A stretch of 64,000 nucleotides of DNA from positions 372,001-436,000 of the forward strand of contig JAIXMG010000008.1 in NCBI GenBank assembly GCA_025201345.1, given 5' to 3'. The position numbers and the translations under genes are program-made. This document shows, piece by piece, positions 1 through 11,153 of this stretch; position 1 is the first letter of the stretch, and every line of letters starts with the position of its first letter. The DNA comes from Thamnidium elegans. Its lineage: Eukaryota > Mucoromycota > Mucoromycetes > Mucorales > Mucoraceae. Below the pieces are notes generated by a model, which was not told the DNA's origin, did not search any database, and worked only from the letters and a program-made list of their open reading frames with translations.

Positions 1-517
1 TAGAGAGGATTAAACCGCCAATGTAAGACATCTTGGAGGGTTCAGAGCCAATAGCAAGAGAATAATCAGAACCTGCAGTAGTGTTATCGGGAACATCAAC
101 AGTGGTAGAACCGGAAGCAGCATCGATTTCAGTAGCTAAAGCTTGGACCAAGCTGAGAGCAGTAGGGTCACCTTGCATCAAGTTAATGATCAACTTATCG
201 ACACCTTCTTGAGCGTTTTGCCATGTGACAGTTTCAGAACCGCCGATCTTCCAGGTAGTACCTTCAATAGGTTGAGTAACTGAAACGGGGCCAGTCTGAC
301 CGGCTGCAGAAGAGCCACCGGCGGCACCATCACTGGCAGTAGCACCACTGGTTGTAGCATCACCAGTAGTAACACCACCAGCTTCACCAGCACCTCCGGC
401 ACCTCCAGCAGCGACATCTCCAGCATCACCTCCAGTAGGTTGTTGAGGGGCAGCTTGAACAAGAACAGCAGCAGCGACGATGGCAGCGAGGAAAGTTGTA
501 GAGAAAGAAGTCTTCAT
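1..517 (-). CDS. Kre9/Knh1-like secreted cell-wall protein, N-terminal part (truncated by window edge)
   Basis: An open frame begins at the ATG at 517 and runs without a stop off the left edge, about 172 codons. Residues 1-22 form a signal peptide (MKTSFSTTFLAAIVAAAVLV, then a QAAP cleavage-like site), followed by a Gly/Ala/Thr-rich spacer to about residue 68. The next region has the pattern PVSVTQPIEGTTW, GGSETVTW, then TVDVP, SDYSLAIG and MSYIGG. That is the layout of the Ig-like N-terminal domain of Kre9/Knh1 and Ser/Thr-rich GPI-anchored wall proteins. Such proteins are secreted and linked to beta-1,6-glucan or wall assembly. A Ser/Thr-rich tail and GPI signal would be expected beyond the edge but cannot be seen. 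No intron is visible. A 90-codon frame at 190-462 lies inside this gene in another frame and is not used. Confidence 0.75.
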   Translation of the reverse strand, partial: MKTSFSTTFLAAIVAAAVLVQAAPQQPTGGDAGDVAAGGAGGAGEAGGVTTGDATTSGATASDGAAGGSSAAGQTGPVSVTQPIEGTTWKIGGSETVTWQNAQEGVDKLIINLMQGDPTALSLVQALATEIDAASGSTTVDVPDNTTAGSDYSLAIGSEPSKMSYIGGLILS

Positions 518-2029
518 GATGTGATATTTATTTATTATTGTGTTGATGTGAGATAATAATGAAAAAAAAAAACCTGAATTGACAAATGAGATGGGGGGTT
601 TATATATGTTTTTTTTTCTATGAATAAATTTGTTTTTAGTAATGGTATCATTGGTATTTGTTTTTTTTTTAGTTGCTTATTATCATCAAGTTAAAAATGA
701 CCTTTTAGACTGGAATTAATTAGTTTGGCAGCGGAGATGATGTCAATTTAAAAAAGGCTTATAATAGGCTTTAAATTAGGAAGATCGGCCCCCCCACAAA
801 TAACTACGACCTTACCAAATGTAAAAAAGAATTTATTCCATACAGTGTGTGTGTATATATAAAAAAAAAACCTGATGTACCGTATTTTTAGCAACAAGGT
901 TTTTTAGTCCCGTATTTTTAGTAATCATGAGTGTTTGGGTGGGCTGAAGAATAACACTAGTTTCTGCACTTTATAAGATTTCTTTTTTTCAGAAAGTGAA
1001 ATATAACTATCTCTTAGCAAAAAAAAAAAAAAAAAATTCAGTTGATAACGGATTTCCAAAGTAAACTTCTAGATTTTATGACGAAATAGTTTTTTTAGAA
1101 ATATGTTTGGGTTTCACAAAAAAATATATATATAACCACTAGTACAGCATGATTTTGCCAGAATACTGTACCGTTAATGAAAAAAAAAAAGGAACATAAA
1201 AATGATTGTCTCTCAAATGTACTAGTTTATTAGTTTAATCTTATTATATCTCTATTCTTTTAGGTAAAAAGTAATATTTTTGATTAATTCAAAGCCTTAT
1301 ATTTTGATAACATCTCTATTTGGCATAATGTTTTTTTTTTCTATTAAAAGAACATATTTTAGTGTAGGGATCGTCATTGGCAATTATTCTAAAACCTTGT
1401 TTCAATTACCGCTTCCTTCTACTGTGGGCTTAGGGAGGATCTTGGCGATCCTTTTTCATTGGTTATAAGTGATAAACAGGTTTGTCATGGATTGCGGGAA
1501 AAAAAATGACGTTTAATATAATATATTTAGGTAAAAGATAAAAAAAGATCTACCCAGAACCATGATTAATTTTCTACGGTAAAAAAAAAAAGTGTTTCGA
1601 TAGCAACTGTATCAATAAAAGAAAATAAACAAGCTATAAAACGACAGCCAGTTACAGAAAATGCATGGTGTTTAAACTTAAACTTAATATATTACAAAGT
1701 TCTATAAACTAAAGCATCTGTTTATGCTTACAATATTCACTGCGCCTCCTCTTTATGATCCAAGTTACGGTAACTATGTGGAAATGAAAATTATTTATTT
1801 AGACATGATAATACAAAAAAGTATTCCATAATATCCTCAAGGTTGACACACTTCTTAAAAAAAATAAAAATGTTGTCATTTAAGTATACCTCCCTTGGTC
1901 ATTATTTCATTTTATCGGCCTTTAACCATGAATAATCTATCTTTTTTTTTTTTTTTTTTTTTTGCTGAGCCAAGCTTCAGTATTTAATGCAAATTAATAA
2001 AGCATTGTACTCTTCTGCTGAAATAAAAT
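518..2029. other. Gene-poor AT-rich stretch
   Basis: Upstream flank of the wall-protein gene. It consists of A/T homopolymers and short AT-rich sequence. I see no gene with spliceable frames and no RNA gene. Confidence 0.5.
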
Positions 2030-2300
2030 GTGTGTATATTTAGTTTATACTCAGCCTACTCCGAGATGAAAAATAATTAGCATGAATGTAACGTCTCACA
2101 TTTAGGATCGACTGTGGTCAACTAATAAAACTAGAAAAAAAAAAAAAAGGGGAGGGGGGGGAGCGTATTTATAAAATAATTACACAGAGAGGATATTTGT
2201 CAGTGCCAAGCTAAAATCAGCATTGTAAGGTTAAACTAATAAACTAATACTTTTTAAGAAACGATTACTTGCGTTCCTTGTTTTTAAAAACAAATTGTTA
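2030..2300. repeat. Dispersed repeat R1, short copy
   Basis: Three blocks (around 2040-2075, 2120-2190 and 2200-2280) recur in the same order and orientation at 8540-8690 and 9115-9185, with substitutions. Shared blocks include TACTCRGCCTACTCYGAGRTG and CCAAGCTAAAATCAGCATTG. The copy here lacks about 430 bp that separates the last two blocks in the other copy. It is probably a decayed non-coding mobile element. Confidence 0.6.
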
Positions 2301-3579
2301 ATACCGGAAGTTACTCAGGAACGCTATTCACCATTATATAGACATGTATAATAAATTTTAGCGGAAGGGATCTCTCTGATAGACCATATATCGATCATTT
2401 TGACCTTGATACTTACTGTTAATGCAAATTGATATAACCAAACGAGCGAACTGAGTTTACAGAAAGCGCTGTTTGAGTTATGCCATGGCTTCTGCTATCT
2501 CACTTTATTAAATTGAAGACAAAATAATTAGTGAATCTCGCTGCTTTAGATATAGATGTCTTGGTGAACATCAGTAGATTGTTCATCTTGTTTAAGTGTC
2601 CACAAGTTACTGTCAAAGCGCCCTATTTAACTTTTATTAATAAAAAGTTTCGCTTTTACTTCATAATTATATATTTGCATAGTCAAGAAATTTTGTTTAA
2701 TGATTAAATTCAACGATTCATCTTTTACAGATAAATTCGATAACGAGTAAGTTGTTTATTTGTGTAATTAAAATGTTTCTGTAATGTAATAATGACTATT
2801 CTAAAATTATTCAGAAACCATTACAATGAAAAAATCGGCATAGATAAAAATAATGATATCGATGATGATTTGGTTCTTTCTGGTGGTTGAATAATGTAAT
2901 AATAGATCTTATTACACTTTAATAAGTTTATAAATATAAATATATATAATGTACACCTCGTTCAAATAATAAAGCAACCAAACTTTTTGATTGTTTGCTT
3001 AACAGGTATACGTGCCCCCCTTTTCCAAATCAAACTTTCTGATTCCTTCTTTAACGGATATATATATATATATATCTCTCTTGATAGCTGCAATCAGCGA
3101 GTGAGCTTCAATTAAACACCCGTTATAAGAACAAAACCCGTTTAATTTCAGCTAAACTCTTTTTTTTTTTTTCTTCTTCAATCTTTTCAAAAACTAACAG
3201 ACACTGATACCTCTCAACTAATAGTAGATGCTTTAGTAAAGAGCATACGATTGAGTAGCAAATGTAATTCTAAAGTTAAATAGTACAATGTAAATTCTAA
3301 CTGTATTTTTGGTATTGACAACGTAGGCTCTCACAAACACCGAGACCACAGCATCGACAGAAGCATCAACCGCGGCATCAAATAACAGCCAAAGAAAAAA
3401 AAAGTAAGGTAAGGAATATTTGTTTTCAGCTTCGCAGCCATTAATGAATATAATTTCAGCTCTTGGCAAAAGACAATGTACATATTGGCGACTCGACAAA
3501 AACTTTAGGCGAGTCATTAATTGAATATAATGATACTCTTTTAATTAAATCACCAAAGGTTAAATACTTTTTGAAGTAA
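2301..3579. other. AT-rich stretch with a weak coding-like patch
   Basis: Mostly featureless. The + strand from about 3318 to 3515 has protein-like composition: a Thr/Ala/Ser-rich stretch reading TETTASTEASTAASNNS, then a segment containing GKRQCTYWRLDKNFRR. It also has a 95-codon frame on the minus strand (3233-3517). No convincing start or splice pattern links them, so this is at most a gene remnant. Confidence 0.25.
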
Positions 3580-3629
3580 GTATCATTCAAAACTTGGATT
3601 TTTATGGTATTTTAGTTTATCTCAAAACT

Positions 3630-3940
3630 TTAGGTACACCAGCCAGTGCCAATTTTTGACGTAATTTTTTGGTGCACCTCCAACAAATAACAGGTAAAAA
3701 ACAAGTTTTTTTTTTTTAATTACGTATGAGTACGCGAGAAAATAAATGATTAAATTAACCTATTTATCATAGTTAAATAAACCCCGTTTTATCATCCTTT
3801 TCTTTTCATATACAAGCAAGTTCCTTTTATATAATCAAATGTCTAGATATTTCAAAAGGGGCTTCCTTATGATATGGTGGCGTCGATAACAGGCACTTGT
3901 GGTGTAAATGGTGGTGTGCCAAGAATTAACCAAATTTTAT
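3630..3940. promoter_or_regulatory. Promoter module P1, copy 1 (upstream of orphan gene at 3996)
   Basis: 3770-3940 matches the minus strand of about 33285-33500 at roughly 85% by eye. Shared blocks are CATATACAAGCAAGT, CAAATGTCTA, CTTATGATAT, GGTGGTGTAAATGGTGGTGT and AAGAATTAACC. It starts with about one and a half units of a 25-bp repeat (TTTATCATNGTTNAATAAACCCC) that is present about four times in the other copy. The block ends about 55 bp before an ATG in both places. An inverted core (TTGGCACTGG + GGTGTA) sits at about 3636-3660 and may fire leftwards. That the module is a promoter is inference from its position. Confidence 0.6.
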
Positions 3941-3995
3941 TATTGATACCTCCAATGAATCTGATTCTTCTCAGTTGAGCTAATTTGGTGCTGAA

Positions 3996-5091
3996 ATGAC
4001 AAGTCTTATCAAACAAAAATATGTTACCAATAATGATCGGAATATTACTGATCTATTAAAAAAAGTAAGTTTATAGCAGGCCACTAAAGTTACATCTGGG
4101 TTACTTACTGTACTATATATATATATATATATAAAGAAGATAGACACGTAAAGTCTTACTAAGGCTAGAAATATGATCGACCCTTACCCTATAAATGATA
4201 TTCGTACCAGATACATAAAAAATATATGATCACATGTATGTGTATTGTAAATACAGTTTTTTTTTTAACATTGCATTATTGATAAGCTTTCCTTTATAGA
4301 ATTTCTTTCCATATCGATCGCCCCCATATGTTTAATAAACAATCAATAATGGGTTACTCTGAGTCGGATTATGAGATCAAGTTCTGGGGTCCCATTTTCG
4401 AAGCTTACTTTTGTAATGATAAATACATGTTACATTGGTATGCAACTTTTTTTTTATCGGATAGAAGTATTAACAGTTTATATAGGGGTGACACTATTTC
4501 TAAACCCTGTAAAAAGAGCCAATTACGCTTCAAGACGGATCTTAGAATCATAGTAACGTCTCCTGATGAAGATATTGTAGATGGAGCAATTGCTGAAGTT
4601 GCTAGGAAGGCTGCCCCTAAAAAACTGTTCGTGGACAGGTTGAAGACTATACTTGCTACCGAATGCCATTTAAACAATTTCCTTACAACTATTCTTTTCA
4701 TACCATCCAAAGAAATAAAGAACGTAGTATTTCCTATTGTGCAAATCATGGGATTTAGCGTTCAAGTTTATACTTTGCGTCTGGCCAACAGAGGTTTATA
4801 CATTTTACAAGGCCAGGCTTCCTTTGAATTCCCAACTAATTTTAGATCATTAAAATTTGGCGTTACAAATATTATCAATGGTTTGTCTTGTATAGAAGTA
4901 AGATTCAATTATTAAACCTTTCGGTTTGTGTAATAACATATTTTTCTCTTCTATAGTCTTTACTGCTTGAACTGGGACACGCATATAAGTCATATCAAAT
5001 GGATAATTCTAACTCTATGGAAAGAATAATCAATGAAAGTAGTATCAAGAAGAAGACACCAATCAGCAATTGGATAACCGGAGTCATCTGA
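3996..5091 (+). CDS. Orphan-family protein with an LHWGDTIS motif, five exons; possible premature stop before an acidic tail
   Basis: Exons 3996-4064, 4164-4203, 4287-4437, 4486-4897 and 4957-5091 join in phase through GT-AG introns to 268 codons. The third intron (4438-4485, 48 bp) has no stop and would pass as coding. Removing it restores LHW-GDTISKPC. Visible motifs in order are DPYPINDI, MGYSESDYEIKFWGPIFEAYF, LHWGDTIS, FKTDLRIIV, ATECHLN, PIVQIMG and NWITGVI. I associate this pattern with a large uncharacterised Mucorales family; that is recollection, not a search result. No function can be assigned. The TGA at 5089 is followed in the same frame by about 43 sense codons, nearly all Glu/Asp, ending at TAA 5221-5223. 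The acidic tail may therefore have been lost by one nonsense mutation. An alternative start at 4328 would drop the first two exons. Confidence 0.6.
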
Positions 5092-5689
5092 AATGAAGAC
5101 AAAGACGAAGAAGAAGAGGAGGAGGAAGAGGAGGAAGAGGAGGAAGAGGAGGAAGAGGAGGAAGAAGAAGTGCAGGAGGACGATGAGGGAGAGGATGAGG
5201 ACGAGGAAGATGATAATCTTTAAGGTTTTAATCGTATCAGCGATATGAATATTCCATACAAGCTCCTCCACCATCACCACCATTATTACTACTGTCATTA
5301 CTACTACTATTACTACCCCTGGCACTACTAGTACTACTAATAACGCTATTATTTTTTGGTACAAATAAATCACGTATAAATATATTAGTATATTAGCCAA
5401 GCATGAAGAAATTAAACTTAAGCAAAAAAAAAAAAGAATTCAATTGTCCAAATACAAATATAAAGTTTACTTGCAATAAAATATTAGAACAATTATGAAA
5501 TTAACCTAATCTACGACGACTACTAAATACCTGAACCCATTAAAACGAAATTAACTAACACTTTCCCTAGAGCAAGAATTACAAATTTATATGAGTAAGT
5601 ATTAGCTGTATCGACCTCGGGATGTGTCTCTGTTGAAAACTTGCATTATTTTTTTATTTAACTCTTTCTACTTGATGACTGTAAGATAT
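5092..5689. other. Acidic-tail codons and AT-rich spacer
   Basis: 5092-5223 is the in-frame Glu/Asp run discussed under the preceding gene. About 5260-5345 is a CAC/TAC-type trinucleotide-rich patch. The rest shows nothing. Confidence 0.5.
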
Positions 5690-6404
5690 AGGTACACGAG
5701 CGAGAAAGCGCCACACTCTTTATACTAAAGAATTTGACAGTATCTTCGGGAATTTCAACTAAGCTTGCGAGACTCATGAAACCTTTGTTTCAAAGTGGAG
5801 TTGGCCCACAGCGTTTGAGTAAAGTATTATGAGTTATGCATACTAAGCGTTTTCATGAGCTTCAATTTCAATATTACGATAAAATGGTTGTCAGAATCGA
5901 AAATCCAACCATGATTGACTGCATCAATAATAATAATAAAAAAACGGCATTTTATCTTACGATGGGTTTTCATCTTTCAGTAATTAAAGAAAGTATGCTG
6001 GTTATGCTCCTTGCGCTAATTATATCAGCTATGTTTATTCTTCACTTATCGAAGAGTTTATTCCGTTTATGGACCAATCGATTTCAATGATTGACGGTGT
6101 TGTGTTAAAGAACGACCATTCTTTTAAAATTATAAGGCATTTGGGAAAAGCTAATGGTACCTCTATATTTGCTTCTCTTTCCACCGCTATGAACAAATAT
6201 GAAGAAATAAGAGTTCAAGTACTGGCATATACTAAGTCATTGAGGGGATTATCAGGAAGTTTTGAGTTTATGATGGAAAGTTACTGTCGTTATGGATTTT
6301 ATTTGCCCCAAGTATTTTATATTGACAATATAGTTATAGACAAAAACATACTTGAGACGTATACATCGTCGAATTTTAGTATCGTCATTAATGCCATTTT
6401 TTAA
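5690..6404 (+). pseudogene. Degraded DDE/MULE-like transposase fragment
   Basis: Three reading-frame blocks on the same strand line up as one protein. The first is SGVGPQRLSKVL, then a TGA at 5830, then MHTKRFHELQFQYYDKM and RIENPTMI to about 5935. After a frameshift comes GYAPCANYISYVYSSLIEEF, FMDQSISMIDGVVLKNDHSFKI, GKANGTSIFASL, FMMESY and FYIDN to 6404. The order (DGVxLxxDHSFKI, then NxYxEIR, then an xxDN motif) resembles the RNase-H-like core of a transposase family I associate with Mucorales genomes. The assignment rests on motif layout. The stop and frameshift make it inactive. It has no visible terminal inverted repeats. Confidence 0.55.
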
Positions 6405-6503
6405 AATATCATAATAAGTAATAAAAATTACTTCAAACATCACGAAATTCTACACAATTAACAATATATATATGAATATTATAATCATTAGTTTTATTTG
6501 ACT

Positions 6504-7522
6504 TTAATATGACATGTTAAAACCACGAACCTTTTTTACAGCCAGGCATCTAGCCGGTATATTTTTAACAAGTTTCTGGCAAACTTCTACCCTCAGTCAA
6601 TCCCACTCTTATTTGATTATCACATCCAAATCATCCAGGTTTCTTGCCTCAACTCTCCTCTTTGAAATTTTCTGTCCTAGAAGACCCCAGATACGCTCGA
6701 TGGGGTTGAGATCAGGATTTTGAGCAGGCCAGTAGTCAAAGCCCCTGATCCCAGCCTTCTCTTTTCACCATCTCGCATATCCCCCAGTATGACACGAGGC
6801 GTCATCTTCTCGGAATATGAACTCCTTACCTTCTTTTTCTGTAAGTTCATGAAGCCAGGGGAGGAAATTCTGACTCAAACAGTCGATATATTCGTCTTGG
6901 CTTACAGAGCCTTTAAATACCGTCAAAGGACCCAAATCTCCAGTCCAAAAACACCCCAGACCATTATTGAACCTTTACCAAACTTAAAGGTTGACAGTAT
7001 AAATGTATTGTTATACCTCCCCGCCCCCCTTTTTTTTCTAATCTCTCTGACACCTCCATCGTTGTGTCTCAAGACAAATCGTGACTCATCGGGCTAGATC
7101 ACCTTATTCCAGTCCTCCATCAACCAATTCACCTTGTCATTTACCCATTCTCTTCTCAATCGTCTATGTCTCGAATTAAGGAAGGGTTTCTGAGCGGGTT
7201 TATAAGAGAAAAAACCCTTTCTTCTGCTGATGAATGCCTGTTGGTTCGAAAGGTTCTCTTCGAACTAAAAGAGATAAATGGCGTTCGTCCCTTTCACTTA
7301 GTACTTTGTTACGTCCTGGGCGAGATGCAGCAGAAGTCTGACCTTTGTTCACAAACTTTTGTATTATCGATACAACTGTTGTTCTCGGGATATTCAATTC
7401 TTTGTTAATGTCGGTATTACTCCATATTGCATGCTGAGATAGGCCGCAAATGACTCCAGGATAAAATCCAGAAGGTCTTTTCCTATTCTAGGGGCCTTGA
7501 TTGTTATGTCTGAAAGTGGCAT
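6504..7522 (-). pseudogene. Degraded Tc1/mariner-like transposase
   Basis: On the minus strand an ATG at 7522 opens a frame (MPLSDITIKAPRIG). After frameshifts it gives INKELNIPRTTVVSIIQKF, a helix-turn-helix like those of Tc1 transposases, then RPGRNKVLSERDERHL. Further down are pieces of the catalytic region: VIWSDE-like, a VWGCFW-like position reading WSGVFLDW, and P-A-Q-N/D-P-x-L-N-P-like and W-G-V/L pieces before a TAA at 6504-6506. About 1.0 kb (roughly 339 codons) equals the usual length for this family. Several stops and frameshifts interrupt it. A 65-codon frame at 7200-7397 is its best preserved part. Confidence 0.7.
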
Positions 7523-8534
7523 TATAGATTACTTTTCGAAATGTGAATAAAAATACGATTAAAAAAAAAACTGTTTTATTTTAAATTTTGGCTCTAATAA
7601 AATTCGACGGTTTAATAAAAGCCCGAATAAAAATATGACGTTTGACGCGCTTTTTTGTTATTGCCAATTCATCTTGTTCAGTAATCGGAACATTCTACTA
7701 CATGCCGAAAGATGCACTGCCACCGTTTAATTATTAAATCAATATGCATGTTCAGCAAATTGGCTCAGCTGCACACAAGTAGGACGTTATTCAGCAATAG
7801 TATTCCAAGCAATAGTGGAGGGGGGTTTGCAGTTATTTAAATTGAATATAGAAAAAGCAAAGAACATACTACTTTTGAGAATGCACCTGGTGCTGATTAA
7901 GAACCATCATTCTTTATCATCCATTAGGCGTAGGAACTAGACTTACGGGATACTTTTGTGCTGAAAGCATTCTCATTAAAAAGTAGTATATTCAAACTTA
8001 TGGCAAGAGAATAAGCAGGTAATATTCAGGATGATGGTTTTGAATATGAACATCGCTAGATAGGTGTCTTTTCCTTTTGTGGCTTGGGCCTGCTTTATTC
8101 ATTGCGTTTTGGCTGTTTCTAAAGAGACTTACCAGGTATACATAAATATGAATACGTGGGACGCTTTGGAAGTGATTTCTAATATATGTATGTTTACTAG
8201 TATTGAATCGGGGCTGTTAATAGCAAGATTTTTTTTTTATTCCCACCTAATGATACTTATATATGGACTACTTTTTCCGCCTCTACTTCATCCTCTGTTC
8301 CTCCAAGCTCTAGCACTATAATCAGTGCCCATATTGGCCACTTTGACTCTCTTCAAATGCCTCTACATCTTAAACTATTGTATACACGTTTTGACTATGG
8401 ATATCTACCTTGGCAATAAACAATCATATATAAATAGATAGATCCGTTAATATTAATTAATGGTACAATAAAAGCAAACAGTTAAATTCATTGATATGTT
8501 TTCTTGTTTGATTATAATAAAATCTCACTGCCTA
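7523..8534. other. AT-rich spacer with one coding-like patch
   Basis: 7540-7650 has two direct copies of GAATAAAAATA, possibly part of the Tc1 element flank. About 8250-8409 on the + strand is open with protein-like composition (a Ser/Thr/Pro-rich stretch then GHFDSLQMPLHLKLL). It has no start or splice signals that I can defend. Confidence 0.3.
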
Positions 8535-9190
8535 GATATGAGTATATTTTAGTTTGTACTCGGCCTACTCTGAGGTGAAAAATAAATAGCCATGCACCAA
8601 CTAATAAAACTAATATATTGAGATATTTTTGGATCCAAATAAGGGAGGATAGCGTATTTGTAAAATAATTACACAAAAATTTAGTGCTTTAAATATAATA
8701 ACTACAGAGAGAAGTATCAAGGATGTTTCTCTAGCTCCGAGTCTTTGGTAACTCAAGAAGCTTATTTTTTTTTTTAAAAAAAAAAAGAGTCAGCTCTTAA
8801 ATAAACTCGCTTAATAGTTCTTTGCATGCTTTTATCTAAATTGTTTACTACTATTGCTTAAAAAGAAAAGCACAGGGCTTTAAAGCCATAGTTTTTGTGT
8901 TGCTTCTTTGCAAGGGCTTTGAGTCCGACATACACATTTTATTTGACTTACAAGAATATCATGCTACAAAAGTTTTTAAAAAAATACAATTTAAAAGCTC
9001 AGTGTATAATGTTGTACTCTCTCTTCAGAAAGGATCGCCACTAAAAAAAAAATTAGTGAGTTAGGAAATTCTTTAAATAGAAGTATAAAGTTTTCTTTTT
9101 GGATATTTTGTGGGGTGCCAAGCTAAAATCAGCATTGTAAGATTAAAGTAATAAACTAATACAATTACTTGCGCTCCTTATTTTTCTTTT
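8535..9190. repeat. Dispersed repeat R1, long copy
   Basis: It matches 2030-2300 in two parts (8540-8690 and 9115-9185) separated by about 430 bp that has no counterpart there. The junctions are GGATATTTTGTGGGGTGCC here against GGATATTTGTCAGTGCC there, so the short copy looks like an internal deletion. No coding capacity. Confidence 0.6.
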
Positions 9191-11051
9191 TTAATAGTGG
9201 TAATTAACCAGACACTAGACTTCTTAGAAAAAATCTCGCTCGACTAAAATACGTACTTGTTCTGTGGAACCGATCTTTTTTTTTTTTTGTAGGTGTAACA
9301 AATTTCCAAAAACTGCATATAATGGGATCTAGAAGTTTTTCAAAAATAGATTTTCTTCAAAAGGTCCTTACACAGACTAATAATAAAAGGGCTGAAAATA
9401 AGAAAACAAATCTTTATTAGTTTCTGTATTTAACTACTATCCCCCAAATTCGTATTAGAAGATACAATGGGGCTAGGGTGTTAAGTTAATATATACTGCC
9501 ACATGTATATTGTTTTTTATTATTACCCACTTTAGTAATATGAAACCATTTCGCGGCAATAATACATATACTTGACAAAAAAAAAAAAATGATGGAAAAA
9601 TAAAAATATAAACAGTTCCATAACGTCTTTTCCATCTGTTTTGTGCATTCAAATCAATTTTTTGTTTGTTATACAGAAAAATACACGCTGTACAATCATT
9701 ATTTTCTTAAGATAAAAAACCAATTGTGCTGTTATCATTACATACCGAATTGTATCAAAACGATATTTTTTTTATATTTAGTTAATTTTCACTATATCAT
9801 CGAGCTTGTAGTTCTTTTTTTGTATTGCATATTTTTTTGTTTTTTTTTTTACGTACAAATAATAAATAATGGAACTTTTTTTTTTCCCATCAGAGACAGT
9901 CTTGTTTACAGTTACAAGAAAAAAGGCACTAGTACAAATGCATCACGTGCCCCTTCCTCTGCTCCAGGCTTGAGCTTCATAGCTTCCGGATCCCCCTAAT
10001 ATAAAAAGTTCCGTATCTTTACAAATATTATTGATTTCATATCTATACCGAAAAATTTATAATTATCTAGATCAATATCAGATGCGAATGAAAAAAAAAA
10101 AAGCTCGAATTATGAATTGACCGGTTCCAAGTAAAAGATAACGAGATCTGTAATAATACGTTTCAACTCAATACAACAAGTTGTGTGATATGATGAATAT
10201 ATATATACTAACAGGAGTTCAAACATGAAAGTTTTTGGGGGGAAAAACAACAAAAAGAGGGAGAAGGGCGCACGGGCGAACTTGAAATAATAAAATAAAC
10301 GGCATTTTTAAAGAAATTCTGCCTAGAACCTATTGTTGTTACTTATTTATCAATAATATTAAGCGTCCGTACAACATAAAACGTAACAAACAAAAACCAT
10401 GTTTTTTATTTCTCATAATGATAAAAAAAAAAAAGGATCGAACCAAATCAAAACATGATCCCGGATCCCTTTGTATACTTGTTATTATTATTTTTTTAAT
10501 AGTTTAATATTAAAAAAAAAAAGATGTAATGACGAATAATTGTCAAGACTTAGTGTGTAATGACTAAGTCTAAACATGCAGCGTTTCAAAAAATAAAATA
10601 AAATGACAACAAAAAAGATTGATCAGATGTACAACTTTTATTGACAGCTTGTCTTTCCCCCCCTTAAAGTTTTACATTTAAGCTAAAGTAATATTTATTT
10701 ATTTATTCAGAAAGGCGGCAGAAAAATAATAATAATAAAGGTGTACAAGGGAGGCGGGTACTACTTTGAGGTACTGAACGGAATAGATTTCGGAACAGTT
10801 TTTTTTTTTTTTTTTTTTTTTCACTGCACCTTTCCTCACTTTTTAAGATATAATTCTTACAAAACAGTGTTAATGTACATGTGTAAAATTCAATTGCGTG
10901 TACATGCATAGATCATGAGTGAAACGACGACACAAGGTTTAATAGAACTACATCCCGTACGCATCAATACTCTCAAAAGGAAAGTATTTATTTATTTATC
11001 AAAAAAAATACGCCAAATTTCTTATTCGCTGAATGTTAATTCTGTTTACAT

Positions 11052-11085
<34 letters not shown>

Positions 11086-11153
11086 TATAAGAAAGCTTTT
11101 TTATGTTATTATCATTAATCTTTTATATCAATCTTTTTAACAAATAATTCACT
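9191..11153. other. Long AT-rich interval with two candidate exon-like patches
   Basis: About 9930-9996 is GC-richer than its surroundings and open on both strands, with an acceptor-like TATATTAG before it on the minus strand. About 10703-10800 on the + strand follows a TTATTCAG acceptor-like site and reads KVYKGGGYYFEVLNGIDFGT before a T tract. 10915-10980 starts MSETTTQGLIELHPVR and ends near a GTATTT donor-like site. None connects to a complete gene. A 30-bp A run lies at about 11053-11082. Confidence 0.25.

Noticed and set aside
190..462. 90-codon minus frame rich in Leu/Val
   Set aside because: It is an alternative frame of the secreted wall-protein gene, which has a signal peptide and a recognisable domain in its own frame.
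5230..5345. Trinucleotide-rich patch as a coding Ser/Thr repeat
   Set aside because: It lies after the TAA of the acidic tail, and no frame links it to a gene.
9643..9999. 118-codon + frame
   Set aside because: Mostly Phe/Tyr/Asn from AT-rich sequence. Only the last 20 codons look protein-like, and they are equally open on the other strand.
10915..11118. 67-codon + frame starting MSETTTQGLIELHPVR
   Set aside because: The second half is a poly-Lys run from an A tract. The start could be an exon, but no acceptor joins it to the zinc-knuckle gene.
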